Notes: generated by a model not told the origin, from the sequence alone. A stretch of 64,000 bases of DNA from an uncultured bacterium (GCA_937864225.1 CALMJK010000005.1:124001-188000); one strand, 5' to 3'. Counted from the first letter of the stretch, positions 30,447-39,258 are shown. Translations and numbers: made by a program.

Positions 30447-32273
30447 ATGGACGCCGAAGCGAGGATCGGGGTTTACCTCTGCCGGCGGGGGACCGGGATC
30501 GCCGATGCGGTCGACTTCCACGCCGTCGCCGAGTACGTGGCCAAAGCGCACGGGGTTCGCCTGGTCCGTGATCTGGGCTTCCTGCCCGCGCTGGACCCGG
30601 CCGAACTCGCCGCCGAGATCGCGCGCGAGGGACTGGACACGGTCGTGATCGCGGGCGATTCGCCCGGGTTCTTCAAGCCCGCCTTCACCCGCGCCATGGC
30701 CGATGCCGGCGGCGATCCGCTCCGCGTGCGCCTGGCGTCCTTTCGAGAGCACGCGGCCGGCATGCGCGACGCCACCGATCGCGCCAAGGCCACGCTCGCC
30801 TGCGCCGTGCTGGGGGTTCCTTACGGACTGGCCGCGCTGCCGGACACCACATCCGTCCACCCGGACACTCTGATCATCGGCGGCGGCGTGGCGGGAATCC
30901 AGGCCGCCCTCGAGGTCGCGGGCGCGGACAAGAAAGTCTACCTCGTCGAACGGACGCCGACGATCGGCGGACACATGGCCATGTTCGACAAGACTTTTCC
31001 GACTCTCGACTGCGCCGCCTGCATCCTCACGCCCAAGATGGTGGCCGTGGGGCAGCACGATAAGATCGAGCTGATGACCTGCGCCGAGGTGCAGGAAGTG
31101 ACCGGCACGCCCGGCTCCTACCGAGTCAAGATTCTGCAGAGGGCCAAGCGCGTGGACGCGGACGCCTGCGTCGCGTGCCACGCGTGCATGGAGGTGTGCC
31201 CGGTCTCGGTGCCGAGCGAGTTCGACGACGGCGTCACGACGCGCAAGGCGATCTTCATGGCGTTCCCGCAAGCGGTGCCCAACGCCTACGTGATCGACGC
31301 CGAGCACTGCACCTACGTGCAGAGCGACGGCCAGCGTTGCGGGGCCTGCTTGAAGAAATGCGCCAAGGAAGCGATCCATTTCGAAGAGACGGACCGCGTC
31401 GTCGAGGTGGAGGTCGGCAACATCATCATCGCGACGGGCTACGACATCTTCGACGCCCGCCGGATCGAGCGCTACGGCTACGGGACGTATCCGAACGTCG
31501 TCACGGCGCTCGAATTCGAGCGGCTCACGAACGCGTCCGGTCCGACCGGCGGGGCGATCGTGATGAAGACCAAGAAGCACAACCGGCGCACCAAGCAGGA
31601 CGAGTGGGTGTTCGCGCCCGACGGGCCGCGCCCCAAGAGCATCGCGATCATCCACTGCGTGGGGTCTCGCGACGCCAATTTCAACCCTTACTGCTCGCGC
31701 GTCTGCTGCATGTATTCCTTGAAATTCGCGCATCTGGTGAAGGAAAAGCTGCCGGATGCGCAGTGCTACGAGTACTACATCGACATGCGCGCCTTCGGAA
31801 AAGGCTACGAGGAGTTCTTCGAGCGCATCAAGGAAGAAGGAGTGTTCGTCGTGCGCGGGCGCAGCGCCAAGGTCACCGGGAGCGAGGACAGCCTGGTCGT
31901 GCGTGGCGAGGACATCTTGAGCGACAAGCTCTTGGAGTTTCCCGTGGACATGGTTCTGCTGGCGGTGGGGCTGGAGCCCGCGCGCGGCTCGGAGAAGCTC
32001 GCGACGTTGCTCCGGATCCCGCGCGACCAGGATGGCTGGTTCAGCGAGGCGGACTACAACACCGATCCGACCGGCACCGAGAGGGGCGGCATTTACGTCG
32101 CCGGTGTCTGCCAGGGACCCAAGGACATTCCCGACACGGTCGCCCAGGCGGCGGCTGTCGCGGCGCGCGTCCTGCGCAGCATCGTCAGCGGTCGGGGGCG
32201 CGACAGCCGGGACAGCGTTTCGCTGCCCGAGATAGAAAGGCGCGCGCGCGAGCGCGCCGGCGCCTCGACCTGA
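30447..32273 (+). CDS. HdrA-like FAD/iron-sulfur protein (QmoA-like), first of two
   Basis: 608 residues. FAD-binding Rossmann 'IIGGGVAGIQAALEVAG' (about 142-158) and the HdrA cluster motif 'FPTLDCAACILTPKM' (about 183-197). Two ferredoxin-type clusters follow: 'CVACHACMEVCPV' (about 240) and 'CGACLKKCAKEAI' (about 298). The second nucleotide-binding part contains 'HCVGSRDANFNPYCSRVCCMY'-type Cys residues (about 408-426). The N-terminal domain is degenerate: 'YLCRRGTG', 'LGFLPAL' and 'AGDSPG' stand where HdrA has CxCG, YMCS and ACSPR. Likely an electron-splitting or relay flavoprotein. First gene of a co-directional seven-gene run. Confidence 0.9.
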   Translation: MDAEARIGVYLCRRGTGIADAVDFHAVAEYVAKAHGVRLVRDLGFLPALDPAELAAEIAREGLDTVVIAGDSPGFFKPAFTRAMADAGGDPLRVRLASFREHAAGMRDATDRAKATLACAVLGVPYGLAALPDTTSVHPDTLIIGGGVAGIQAALEVAGADKKVYLVERTPTIGGHMAMFDKTFPTLDCAACILTPKMVAVGQHDKIELMTCAEVQEVTGTPGSYRVKILQRAKRVDADACVACHACMEVCPVSVPSEFDDGVTTRKAIFMAFPQAVPNAYVIDAEHCTYVQSDGQRCGACLKKCAKEAIHFEETDRVVEVEVGNIIIATGYDIFDARRIERYGYGTYPNVVTALEFERLTNASGPTGGAIVMKTKKHNRRTKQDEWVFAPDGPRPKSIAIIHCVGSRDANFNPYCSRVCCMYSLKFAHLVKEKLPDAQCYEYYIDMRAFGKGYEEFFERIKEEGVFVVRGRSAKVTGSEDSLVVRGEDILSDKLLEFPVDMVLLAVGLEPARGSEKLATLLRIPRDQDGWFSEADYNTDPTGTERGGIYVAGVCQGPKDIPDTVAQAAAVAARVLRSIVSGRGRDSRDSVSLPEIERRARERAGAST

Positions 32274-32290
32274 ACGGGAGGGACCGCAGC

Positions 32291-33433
32291 ATGGCGATCT
32301 TGGCCAATCCGAGGCTCGTCGGGGAACTGGAGCACTACGGCGCGGGGGACGTCGTGAAGTGCTACCACTGCGGCAACTGCAGCGCCGCCTGCCCCTTCTC
32401 GAAGGAGCCGTTCATCTTCCCGCGCAAGTCCATGCGTTATCTGCAGATGGGCCTCGAAGACAAGTTGCGGGGGAACCTCGAGCCCTGGCTCTGCTACTAC
32501 TGCGGAGAGTGCTCGGAGCAATGCCCGCGCGAGGCGGAGCCGGGCGAGGTCATGATGAGCATGCGCCGCTGGCTCACGGCGCAGTACGACTTCACGGGCA
32601 TCTCCAAGCTGTTCTACAAGTCATGGAAGGCCGAGTTGAGCGCCATCGTGGCCGTCGCGCTGCTCACGGGTCTGGGTTTCTGGTGGTGGGGCGCGACGCA
32701 CGGCGACATCCGGCATTACGACGGGCCGCAGGCCTTCCTGGCCAGCTCGTTCGTGCACGCCTTCGACTGGATCATGGGCGGCGTGCTGCTGGCGCTGCTG
32801 CTCACGAATTGCGCCCGCATGTGGTGGTTCAGCATGGGACGTTCGAGAATTAACGTGCCGCTGACCGAGTACGTGAGGCGGGCCTGGCTGCTGCCGGTTC
32901 ATTTCCTCACCCAGAAACGATACAGGGAGTGCGAAAAGAAACGGCCCTGGGCCGTGCACCTGGCGCTGATGCTCAGCTACGTCACCATGCTGGTGCTGAT
33001 CATGTTCTTCCTGCACGCGTTCCAGGAGGGCCCGGAGATCAGCTGGCCGCATCATTCCCTGGGCTATCTGGCGACCATCGGGCTGATCGGCGCCTCCGTC
33101 TACGCGCTCAGAGGGCGCATCCGCCGCAGCGAGACGCACTACAAGCACTCGCACGAGACGGACTGGATTTTCCTGATCCTGCTGCTCTACGTGGCGGTGA
33201 CCGGCATCGTGCAGCACGCGCTGCACCGCTTCGGGGCCGGCCACGCGGCGAACATCCTCTACCTCGCGCACATGATGGGGGTCGTGCCCATGCTCGTGCT
33301 CGAGGTTCCGTTCAGCAAGTGGGCGCATCTGGCCTACCGTCCGCTGGCCATGTACTTCTCCGAACTGCAGGGGGCGGCGATCCTGGCCCGGGAGAAGAGC
33401 GCGGCGCCCGCGGTTCGGGCGCGGGCGGCTTGA
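32291..33433 (+). CDS. QmoC-like membrane subunit: HdrC-type iron-sulfur domain fused to cytochrome b-like domain
   Basis: 380 residues. The N-terminal soluble part (about 1-110) has two HdrC-type motifs, 'CYHCGNCSAACP' (about 23) and 'CYYCGECSEQCP' (about 68), each for one [4Fe-4S]. A C-terminal membrane part (about 120-360) has five or six helices and candidate heme b histidines in 'AVHLALM', 'QHALHRF', 'LAHMMG' and 'KWAHLAYRP'. HdrC plus HdrE/NarI-like in one chain is the QmoC architecture, which hands electrons to or from menaquinone. GGGAGGG precedes the ATG. Its place between two HdrA genes mirrors qmoABC but with the hydrogenase following. Confidence 0.88.
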   Translation: MAILANPRLVGELEHYGAGDVVKCYHCGNCSAACPFSKEPFIFPRKSMRYLQMGLEDKLRGNLEPWLCYYCGECSEQCPREAEPGEVMMSMRRWLTAQYDFTGISKLFYKSWKAELSAIVAVALLTGLGFWWWGATHGDIRHYDGPQAFLASSFVHAFDWIMGGVLLALLLTNCARMWWFSMGRSRINVPLTEYVRRAWLLPVHFLTQKRYRECEKKRPWAVHLALMLSYVTMLVLIMFFLHAFQEGPEISWPHHSLGYLATIGLIGASVYALRGRIRRSETHYKHSHETDWIFLILLLYVAVTGIVQHALHRFGAGHAANILYLAHMMGVVPMLVLEVPFSKWAHLAYRPLAMYFSELQGAAILAREKSAAPAVRARAA

Positions 33434-33445
33434 GGGGAGGCGGAG

Positions 33446-35164
33446 ATGGAAGAGCGCAGGATCGGCGTTTACGTCTGCAACTGCGGCACCAACATCGCCA
33501 AGATGGTCGATTGCGAGGCGGTGGCGAGGGAGGCCGAGCAGTTGCCGGGCGTGGTGGCGGCCCGTTCCTACAAATACATGTGCTCTAATCCCGGACAAGA
33601 GATGATCCAGCAGGACATCCGGGACTTGAAGCTGGACCGGGTCGTGGTGGCGGCCTGCAGCCCGCGCATGCACGAGTTGACCTTCCGCGGCGCGCTCCAG
33701 GGGGCCGGGCTGAATCCGTATTTCTTGGAGATGGCCAACATCCGCGAGCAGTGCAGTTGGGTGCACGAGGACGCGCGGGCCGCCACCAGCAAGGCGGCAG
33801 CCCTCACGCGCGCGGCGGTCAAACGCGTCGTCTTTCACGAGCCGCTCGAAAAGCGCTACGTCGACATGTGTCCGGCCACGCTGGTGATCGGCGGCGGCGT
33901 CGCGGGCATCACGGCCGCGCTCGAGCTGGCCGGCGCCGACCAGCCCGTGTATCTGGTCGAGCGCGAGGACCATCTGGGCGGCAACGTCGCGCGGGTGGAT
34001 CTCACCGCCCCTTATCTCGACTCGGCCCGCGACATACTCGCCGAGCGCATCGCCCGCGTGAGGGAAAACTCCAACATCCGCGTGCTGCTGGAGTCGGAGG
34101 TGCAGCAGGTCACCGGTTTCGTCGGCAACTTCACGGCAACGATCCGGACCGGGCGCGACGGCGAGGTCGCGACGACCGAGGCGAGGATCGGCAGCGTGAT
34201 CGTCTGCACGGGATATCAGCCGTTCGACGCGGCGCGCGTGCAGTCGTACGGTTACGGTTGGTTTCCGAACGTGGTCACCTCGTTCGATTTCGAGAGGATG
34301 CTGCGCTCGGGACGGATCGTGACCGACAAGGGCGCGCCGCCGCGTTACGTCGCGATCGTGCACTGCATCGGCAGCCGCAGCCAGGAATTCCATCCCTATT
34401 GCTCGCGCGTGTGCTGTATGACGGCGCTCAAGTACGCCCACGAGGCCAAGTCCGCGCTGCCCGAGGCCTACGTCTACGACCTGTACATCGACATGCACGC
34501 CTTCGGGAAGGGGTGCGAGGATTTCTACCGCCGCTCCGCCGAGATCAAGACCATATTCCTGATGTATCGCAAGGGCAGCGCGCCGGAGATCAGGCAGGCC
34601 GGACCCAAGTACGACTGCGAGATGCTGATCCGCGTGAATGATCAGCTCAGCGGCGAGGAGGTGGACATCCCCGCCGATCTGGTCGTGCTCATGGTCGGGA
34701 TGGAGTCTCGCGAGGACGCGGGCAAGGTCGCGCGCATGGTGAACATCAGTCAGGACAAGGACGGCTGGTTCATAGAGAGCCATCCCAAACTCGATCCCGT
34801 CGCGACCACGACCGACGGCGTTTTCATCGCGGGAGCCTGCCAGGCGCCGAAGGACATCACCGACAGCGTCGCGCAGGCCAGGGCGGCCGCGGCGCGGATC
34901 CTGGGCAAGATCGCCCGGGGCCGCATCGAGGTCGACGCCGTCTTCGCCGAGGTGGACGAGGAGCGCTGCTCGGGTTGCCGCATGTGCAACGAACTCTGCC
35001 CGTACGTGGCCATCGAGTACGACGAGACCAAGAAGCGCAGCCACGTCATCAGCGCGTTGTGCAAGGCCTGCGGCACGTGCGTGGCGTCGTGCCCCTCGGG
35101 AGCGATCAAGGCGCGGCATTTCACCGATCAGCAGATCTTCGCGCAGATCGAGGGGGTGCTGTGA
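33446..35164 (+). CDS. HdrA-like FAD/iron-sulfur protein (QmoB-like), second of two
   Basis: 572 residues. Intact N-terminal HdrA domain with 'YVCNCGTNIA' (about 8), 'YKYMCSNPGQE' (about 43) and 'VAACSPRMHELTFR' (about 69). FAD loop 'VIGGGVAGITAALELAG' (about 147) and 'HCIGSRSQEFHPYCSRVCCM' (about 310-330). Two [4Fe-4S] ferredoxin motifs sit at the C-terminus, 'CSGCRMCNELCP' (about 510) and 'CKACGTCVASCPSGAI' (about 536). It lacks the central 'LDCAAC' cluster of the first HdrA. QmoB proteins resemble this but end in a fused MvhD domain; here MvhD is a separate overlapping gene. Strong GGGGAGG upstream. Confidence 0.9.
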   Translation: MEERRIGVYVCNCGTNIAKMVDCEAVAREAEQLPGVVAARSYKYMCSNPGQEMIQQDIRDLKLDRVVVAACSPRMHELTFRGALQGAGLNPYFLEMANIREQCSWVHEDARAATSKAAALTRAAVKRVVFHEPLEKRYVDMCPATLVIGGGVAGITAALELAGADQPVYLVEREDHLGGNVARVDLTAPYLDSARDILAERIARVRENSNIRVLLESEVQQVTGFVGNFTATIRTGRDGEVATTEARIGSVIVCTGYQPFDAARVQSYGYGWFPNVVTSFDFERMLRSGRIVTDKGAPPRYVAIVHCIGSRSQEFHPYCSRVCCMTALKYAHEAKSALPEAYVYDLYIDMHAFGKGCEDFYRRSAEIKTIFLMYRKGSAPEIRQAGPKYDCEMLIRVNDQLSGEEVDIPADLVVLMVGMESREDAGKVARMVNISQDKDGWFIESHPKLDPVATTTDGVFIAGACQAPKDITDSVAQARAAAARILGKIARGRIEVDAVFAEVDEERCSGCRMCNELCPYVAIEYDETKKRSHVISALCKACGTCVASCPSGAIKARHFTDQQIFAQIEGVL

Positions 35165-35598
35165 TGGACTTCGAGCCGAAGATCGTCGGCTTCCTTTGCA
35201 ATTGGTGTTCCTATACCGGAGCCGACCTCGCGGGCACCAGCCGCATCAAGTACGAGCCCAACGTGCGGGTGATCAGGGTCATGTGCTCGGCCCGCGTGGA
35301 TCCGACGTTCGTGCTGAAGGCGTTCGAGCAGGGAGCCGACGGCGTGCTGATCTGCGGCTGCCATCCGGGAGACTGTCATTACACCGAAGGCAACTACAAG
35401 ACGATGCGCCGCTTCCCGCTGCTCAAGCGCCTTCTCGGCGACTACGGCATCGAGCCGGAGCGCGTGCGCCTGGAGTGGGTCAGCGCGAGCGAGGGACACC
35501 GCTTCGCCGAGATCGTGAACGACATGGCCGCGAAAATCCGCGCGATGGGACCGTGCCTGGCGCGCCCCGCGCTCACCGAAGATCCGGCGCAGAGGTGA
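35164..35598 (+). CDS. mvhD: MvhD, hydrogenase iron-sulfur (delta) subunit
   Basis: 144 residues, usual MvhD length. Cys positions of the [2Fe-2S] domain are visible: 'FLCNWCSYTGADLAG' (about 10-25), 'RVMCSARVDPTFVLKAF' (about 38-54) and 'GVLICGCHPGDCHY' (about 61-75). It links the hydrogenase small subunit to HdrA. The ATG overlaps the last base of the preceding TGA (TGATG), so translation is coupled to the QmoB-like gene. All positions where some relatives use selenocysteine are ordinary Cys here. Confidence 0.93.
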   Translation: MDFEPKIVGFLCNWCSYTGADLAGTSRIKYEPNVRVIRVMCSARVDPTFVLKAFEQGADGVLICGCHPGDCHYTEGNYKTMRRFPLLKRLLGDYGIEPERVRLEWVSASEGHRFAEIVNDMAAKIRAMGPCLARPALTEDPAQR

Positions 35599-35603
35599 GG
35601 GAG

Positions 35604-36563
35604 ATGGCCGAACGAAAACTGCAAGTCGCGCTGTACTGGGGCGCCGCGTGCGGCGGCTGCGACGTGGCCGTGCTCGACACCAACGAGTTCATCCTGGACG
35701 TGGCGGCGGCGGCCGACATCCGGCTGTGGCCGATCGCCGTGGACGGCAAGTACCAGGATGTCGAGGCGATGGACGACGCTGAGCTGGACGTCACGCTGTT
35801 CAACGGCGCCGTCCGCAACAGCGAGAACGAGCACGTGGCGAAGTTGCTGCGGCGCAAGAGCAAGATCATGGTCGCCTTCGGGACGTGCGCTCACCTCGGC
35901 GGCATACCGGGCCTGGCCAACCAATTCTCCCGCGAAGAGATCATGGAGCGGGCCTATCTGAACAACCCTTCCCTCGAGGTCGGCAATCGCACGCTGCCGC
36001 AGACGCAGACGGACTGCGCCGCGGGGCAGCTCGAGATTCCGCGGTTCTACGCGCGGGTCTACCGCTTGGCCGACGTGGTCGAGGTGGATTACACGGTGCC
36101 CGGCTGTCCGCCGCATCCGAGCCAGGTGAAGGCGGTCCTGACCGCCGTCGTGACCGGGACCTTGCCGCCGCGCGGCGCCGTCGTGGGCGCCTCGGAACGC
36201 GCGGTATGCGATGATTGCCCGCGGAAGAAGGAGGAGAAGAGGGTCGCGCGCTTCTATCGGCCGTGGCAAATCATCCAGGATCCGGAGCGCTGTCTGCTGG
36301 AGCAGGGGATCCTTTGCGCCGGTTCCGTGACGCGCTCGGGCTGCGGCGTGCGCTGCCCCAACAGCAACATGCCCTGCCGCGGCTGTTACGGACCGTTGCC
36401 CAACGTGCGCGACCAGGGCGCCAAGTTCATCAGCGCCGTGTCCTCGATCGTCGACAGCAAGGACCCCGAAGAAATCGACCGCATTCTCGCCGGCGTGCCG
36501 GACATCATGGGCTATGCCTACCGTTTCGGCCTGCCGGGATCCCTTCTGCAGAGGAGCCTGTGA
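35604..36563 (+). CDS. mvhG: MvhG, [NiFe]-hydrogenase small subunit (group 3c type)
   Basis: 319 residues. Proximal [4Fe-4S] ligands: 'ACGGCD' (about 15-20), 'FGTCAHLGG' (about 94) and 'PGCPPHP' (about 168). Further Cys for medial and distal clusters: 'VCDDCPRKK' (about 200) and 'GVRCPNSNMPCRGCYG' (about 250-265). No Tat signal, so cytoplasmic as in the F420-non-reducing, Hdr-linked hydrogenases. GAGGTGAGGGAG precedes the ATG, five bases after mvhD. It carries electrons from the NiFe site towards MvhD. Confidence 0.93.
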   Translation: MAERKLQVALYWGAACGGCDVAVLDTNEFILDVAAAADIRLWPIAVDGKYQDVEAMDDAELDVTLFNGAVRNSENEHVAKLLRRKSKIMVAFGTCAHLGGIPGLANQFSREEIMERAYLNNPSLEVGNRTLPQTQTDCAAGQLEIPRFYARVYRLADVVEVDYTVPGCPPHPSQVKAVLTAVVTGTLPPRGAVVGASERAVCDDCPRKKEEKRVARFYRPWQIIQDPERCLLEQGILCAGSVTRSGCGVRCPNSNMPCRGCYGPLPNVRDQGAKFISAVSSIVDSKDPEEIDRILAGVPDIMGYAYRFGLPGSLLQRSL

Positions 36564-36564
36564 C

Positions 36565-38031
36565 ATGGCTCGCACGATCCACATCGATCCGATCACGCGC
36601 CTCGAGGGGCACGGCAAGATCACGATCTTCCTCGACGATGCGGGGGAGGTGAAGGACACCTATTTCCAGATCCCGGAGTTGCGGGGGTTCGAGCGTTTCG
36701 TCGTCGGGCGGCCGATCGAGGAGCTGCCGCGCATCGTCACCCGGATCTGCGGCGTCTGCCCGGCCAGCCACCACATGGCCAGCGCCAAGGCCGTGGACGG
36801 CTGTTTCGGGAACGAGTGCCCACCGTTGGCCCACAAGCTGCGCGACATGTACTATCACGCGCACTACATCCACAGCCACATCGCGCACTTCTACGCCCTC
36901 GCGGCTCCCGATTTCGTCTGCGGTCCCGACGCGGAGCCGGCCACGCGCAACATCCTCGGCGTGGTGGCCAAGGTGGGCCTCGAGATCGGCGGCTCCGTGC
37001 TCGCGGCGCGCGCCATGGCGCAGGAGATCCAGTCGATCCTCGGCGGGCGCACGACGCACCTGGTCTGGTGCCTGCCCGGGGGCGTTTCGAAGGGTCTCAC
37101 GCCGGAGGAACTCGAAAAGATCAAGCCGATGGTGGCCAAGCTCTACGATTTCACACAGTTCTCGCTGCAGCTCTTCCGCGACGTGGTGCTGGGCAACCCG
37201 GCCTACGTGGAGTTGATCCTCAAGGGGCCCTACACGCTCGACGTCCACAACATGGGTCTCGTCGACGCCGACAACGCGCCCAATTTCTACGACGGCAAGG
37301 TCCGCGTCGTGGACTTCGAGGGGCGCGAGATCTGCAAATACGCCCCGCACGAATACTCGATGTACATCGCCGAGCACGTGGAGCCGTGGACTTACCTGAA
37401 ATTTCCCTTTTTGAAACAGCGCGGCTGGAAGGGCTTCGTCGAGGGCATCGACAGCAGCATCTACTGCGCGACGCCGTTGTCGCGCCTGAACGTGGCCGAC
37501 CGCATGGCCACGCCCAGGGCGCAGGAGGCGTTCGAGGAGATGTTCAGCACGCTGGGCGGCCGGCCCTGCAAGGCGCTGATGGCCGCGCACTGGGCGCGCC
37601 TGGTCGAGATGGTCCAGAACGCCGAGATGTTGCAGAAACACTGCGCGGATCCCGAGATCACCGGCACCCGCTACCGCGTCGTGCCGCAGCGGATCACGGG
37701 AGAGGGGGTTGGCATCGTCGAGGCGATGCGCGGCACGCTGACGCACCACTACACGTGCGACGACGAGGGCATCTGCACGAGCGCCAACCTGATCGTCGGC
37801 ACCACCAACAACAACGCCCCGATCCACATGGTCACGAAAAAGGTGGCCAAGTCCTTGATCGGCCCCGGCAAGGAGCCCGATCAAGGCATTTTGAACCGGA
37901 TCGAGATGGCCTTTCGCGCCTTCGATCCCTGCTATTCCTGCGCGACACACTCGCTGCCCGGGCAGATGCCGCTCGAAGTGGAGATCGTGCAGGGCGGGCA
38001 GCCGGTGCGGACGATCCGGCGGGGGTGCTGA
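36565..38031 (+). CDS. mvhA: MvhA, [NiFe]-hydrogenase large subunit (group 3c type)
   Basis: 488 residues. The NiFe active site has four Cys in two motifs: L1 'RICGVCPASHH' (about 61-71) and L2 'FDPCYSCATH' (about 452-462). About 26 residues follow the L2 His ('SLPGQMPLE' onward) and should be removed after nickel insertion, which matches the protease gene immediately downstream. N-terminal 'IHIDPITRLEGHGKI' is the usual large-subunit opening. It splits or forms H2 in the cytoplasm. GAGGAG precedes the ATG, one base after mvhG. Group 3c assignment rests on the mvhD/hdrA context and overall sequence. Confidence 0.95.
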   Translation: MARTIHIDPITRLEGHGKITIFLDDAGEVKDTYFQIPELRGFERFVVGRPIEELPRIVTRICGVCPASHHMASAKAVDGCFGNECPPLAHKLRDMYYHAHYIHSHIAHFYALAAPDFVCGPDAEPATRNILGVVAKVGLEIGGSVLAARAMAQEIQSILGGRTTHLVWCLPGGVSKGLTPEELEKIKPMVAKLYDFTQFSLQLFRDVVLGNPAYVELILKGPYTLDVHNMGLVDADNAPNFYDGKVRVVDFEGREICKYAPHEYSMYIAEHVEPWTYLKFPFLKQRGWKGFVEGIDSSIYCATPLSRLNVADRMATPRAQEAFEEMFSTLGGRPCKALMAAHWARLVEMVQNAEMLQKHCADPEITGTRYRVVPQRITGEGVGIVEAMRGTLTHHYTCDDEGICTSANLIVGTTNNNAPIHMVTKKVAKSLIGPGKEPDQGILNRIEMAFRAFDPCYSCATHSLPGQMPLEVEIVQGGQPVRTIRRGC

Positions 38032-38063
38032 CGGGGCGCGACGGGCGCCGGGGACGGGTCCCG

Positions 38064-38558
38064 ATGAGCGCGCAGACCGTCATCCTGGGCATGGGCAACC
38101 CGATCCTCACCGACGACGCCGTCGGCGTGCGGCTCGCGCGCGACCTGCACCGCCGATTCGGCGACCCGCCGGGCGTGCGGTGGTTGGAGGAGTGCTCGGT
38201 CGGCGGGCTGAACCTGATGGACGTGCTCGCCGACTGCGATCGCGCGCTCGTCTTCGACTCGATCCGCACGCGCGACGCCCTGCCCGGCGCCTGGCACCGC
38301 TTCACCGCCGGCGACCTGCGCGAGACCATGAACCTGCGCAACGTCCACGACGCCAACTTCGCCACCGCCCTCGCCCTTGGCCGCTTGGCCGGCCTGCGCC
38401 TGCCCGCCGACGCGGAGATCCACATCTTCGCCGTCGAGATCGTCGACAACCTCACGTTCGGGGAGCGGATGACGGAAGGCATGGAGGCGAGATACCCGGC
38501 CCTGCTCTCCGAGATCGGCGAGGAGGCGGCCCGGATTCTGGGTGTTGCTAAGCAGTGA
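38064..38558 (+). CDS. hydrogenase maturation protease (HyaD/HycI family)
   Basis: 164 residues, the usual size. N-terminal 'ILGMGNPILTDDAVGVRLA' (about 7-25) has the GNxxxxDDxxG motif with the first nickel-contacting acidic residue. 'SVGGLNLMDVLADCDRALVFDSI' (described to about residue 68) carries the second Asp, and 'NVHDANFATAL' (about 90) the His. It cuts the C-terminal tail of MvhA after Ni-Fe cofactor insertion. It starts 32 bp after mvhA. The cofactor-building Hyp genes are not in this window. Confidence 0.92.
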   Translation: MSAQTVILGMGNPILTDDAVGVRLARDLHRRFGDPPGVRWLEECSVGGLNLMDVLADCDRALVFDSIRTRDALPGAWHRFTAGDLRETMNLRNVHDANFATALALGRLAGLRLPADAEIHIFAVEIVDNLTFGERMTEGMEARYPALLSEIGEEAARILGVAKQ

Positions 38559-38586
38559 TCGGCGCCGGATGGGGTCTTCGTCCCGC

Positions 38587-39258
38587 TCAGATTCCAAAAA
38601 CCCGGATCGCCGCGCCCGACATCGCGATGATGCCGCCAGCCAGGGCGTGCGCATAGCGTTCGAGCGCCGGGGCGCGGATCAAGGCGAGGCCGCGCGTGCC
38701 GGCCCAGACGAGCGCGCACATGGTCGCGACCGTCGCCGTGCCGAAGGTGAACGTCACGAGCGCCACTCCGTGCCAGTCGTGCCGCGCGGCCGGGAACATC
38801 AGCAGCGGGATGAGCGGTTCGCACGGACCGAGCACGAACACGATGAACAGCGTCCAGAAGGTGACCGAGCGCGTCTCGCCCTCCTCGACGTGGCGCCCCC
38901 CCGGCAAGTGCCTATGGCCGTGACCGCGGCCGCGCAGCGCCCGCCGCAATCCCCAGGCGCCGTAGCCGAGGCCGAAGGCGATCAAGCCCCAACTCGCCCA
39001 CCCGCCGCGAACCGACTCGAGCGCCTCGAGGCTGCCGAGCGCGGCGCCCAGAGCGATGCCCAGCGCGCCGATGAGCACCGACGACGCCACGTGCCCCAGC
39101 CCGCAGGCCAGCGTCACCAGGAGCGCGCGCCGAGCGCTCCAGCGTCGCGCACGCGCGAGGGCCACGAACGGCACATAATGGTCGGCCCCGATCAAGGTGT
39201 GCGTGAAGCCGAGCGTGACGGCGGTCCCGAGCAGGATCGGGAGGGAGGCGTCTGTCAA
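38587..39258 (-). CDS. NicO/UreH-type membrane protein, possible nickel transporter
   Basis: 223 residues with about six helices. The first helix carries 'GFTHTLIGADHYVPF' (about 17-31), an H-x(6)-DH pattern like the metal motif of nickel/cobalt transporters of the NicO/UreH/TauE-like group. A His-rich loop 'RGHGHRHLPGGRHVEEGE' (about 108-125) and the family block 'FVLGPCEPLIPLLM' (about 138) follow. The start appears to be TTG 39258 with GGGAGGACCCCC before it; no ATG or GTG fits. It converges on the hydrogenase protease gene 28 bp away, supporting a nickel supply role (inference). Confidence 0.75.
   Translation of the reverse strand: MTDASLPILLGTAVTLGFTHTLIGADHYVPFVALARARRWSARRALLVTLACGLGHVASSVLIGALGIALGAALGSLEALESVRGGWASWGLIAFGLGYGAWGLRRALRGRGHGHRHLPGGRHVEEGETRSVTFWTLFIVFVLGPCEPLIPLLMFPAARHDWHGVALVTFTFGTATVATMCALVWAGTRGLALIRAPALERYAHALAGGIIAMSGAAIRVFGI

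Noticed and set aside
30447-35164. Classical HdrABC heterodisulfide reductase
   Set aside because: No HdrB with CCG domains is present, and the HdrC domain is fused to a membrane cytochrome as in QmoC.
36565-38031. Selenocysteine in the hydrogenase large subunit or MvhD
   Set aside because: All active-site positions are encoded by ordinary Cys codons with no in-frame TGA.
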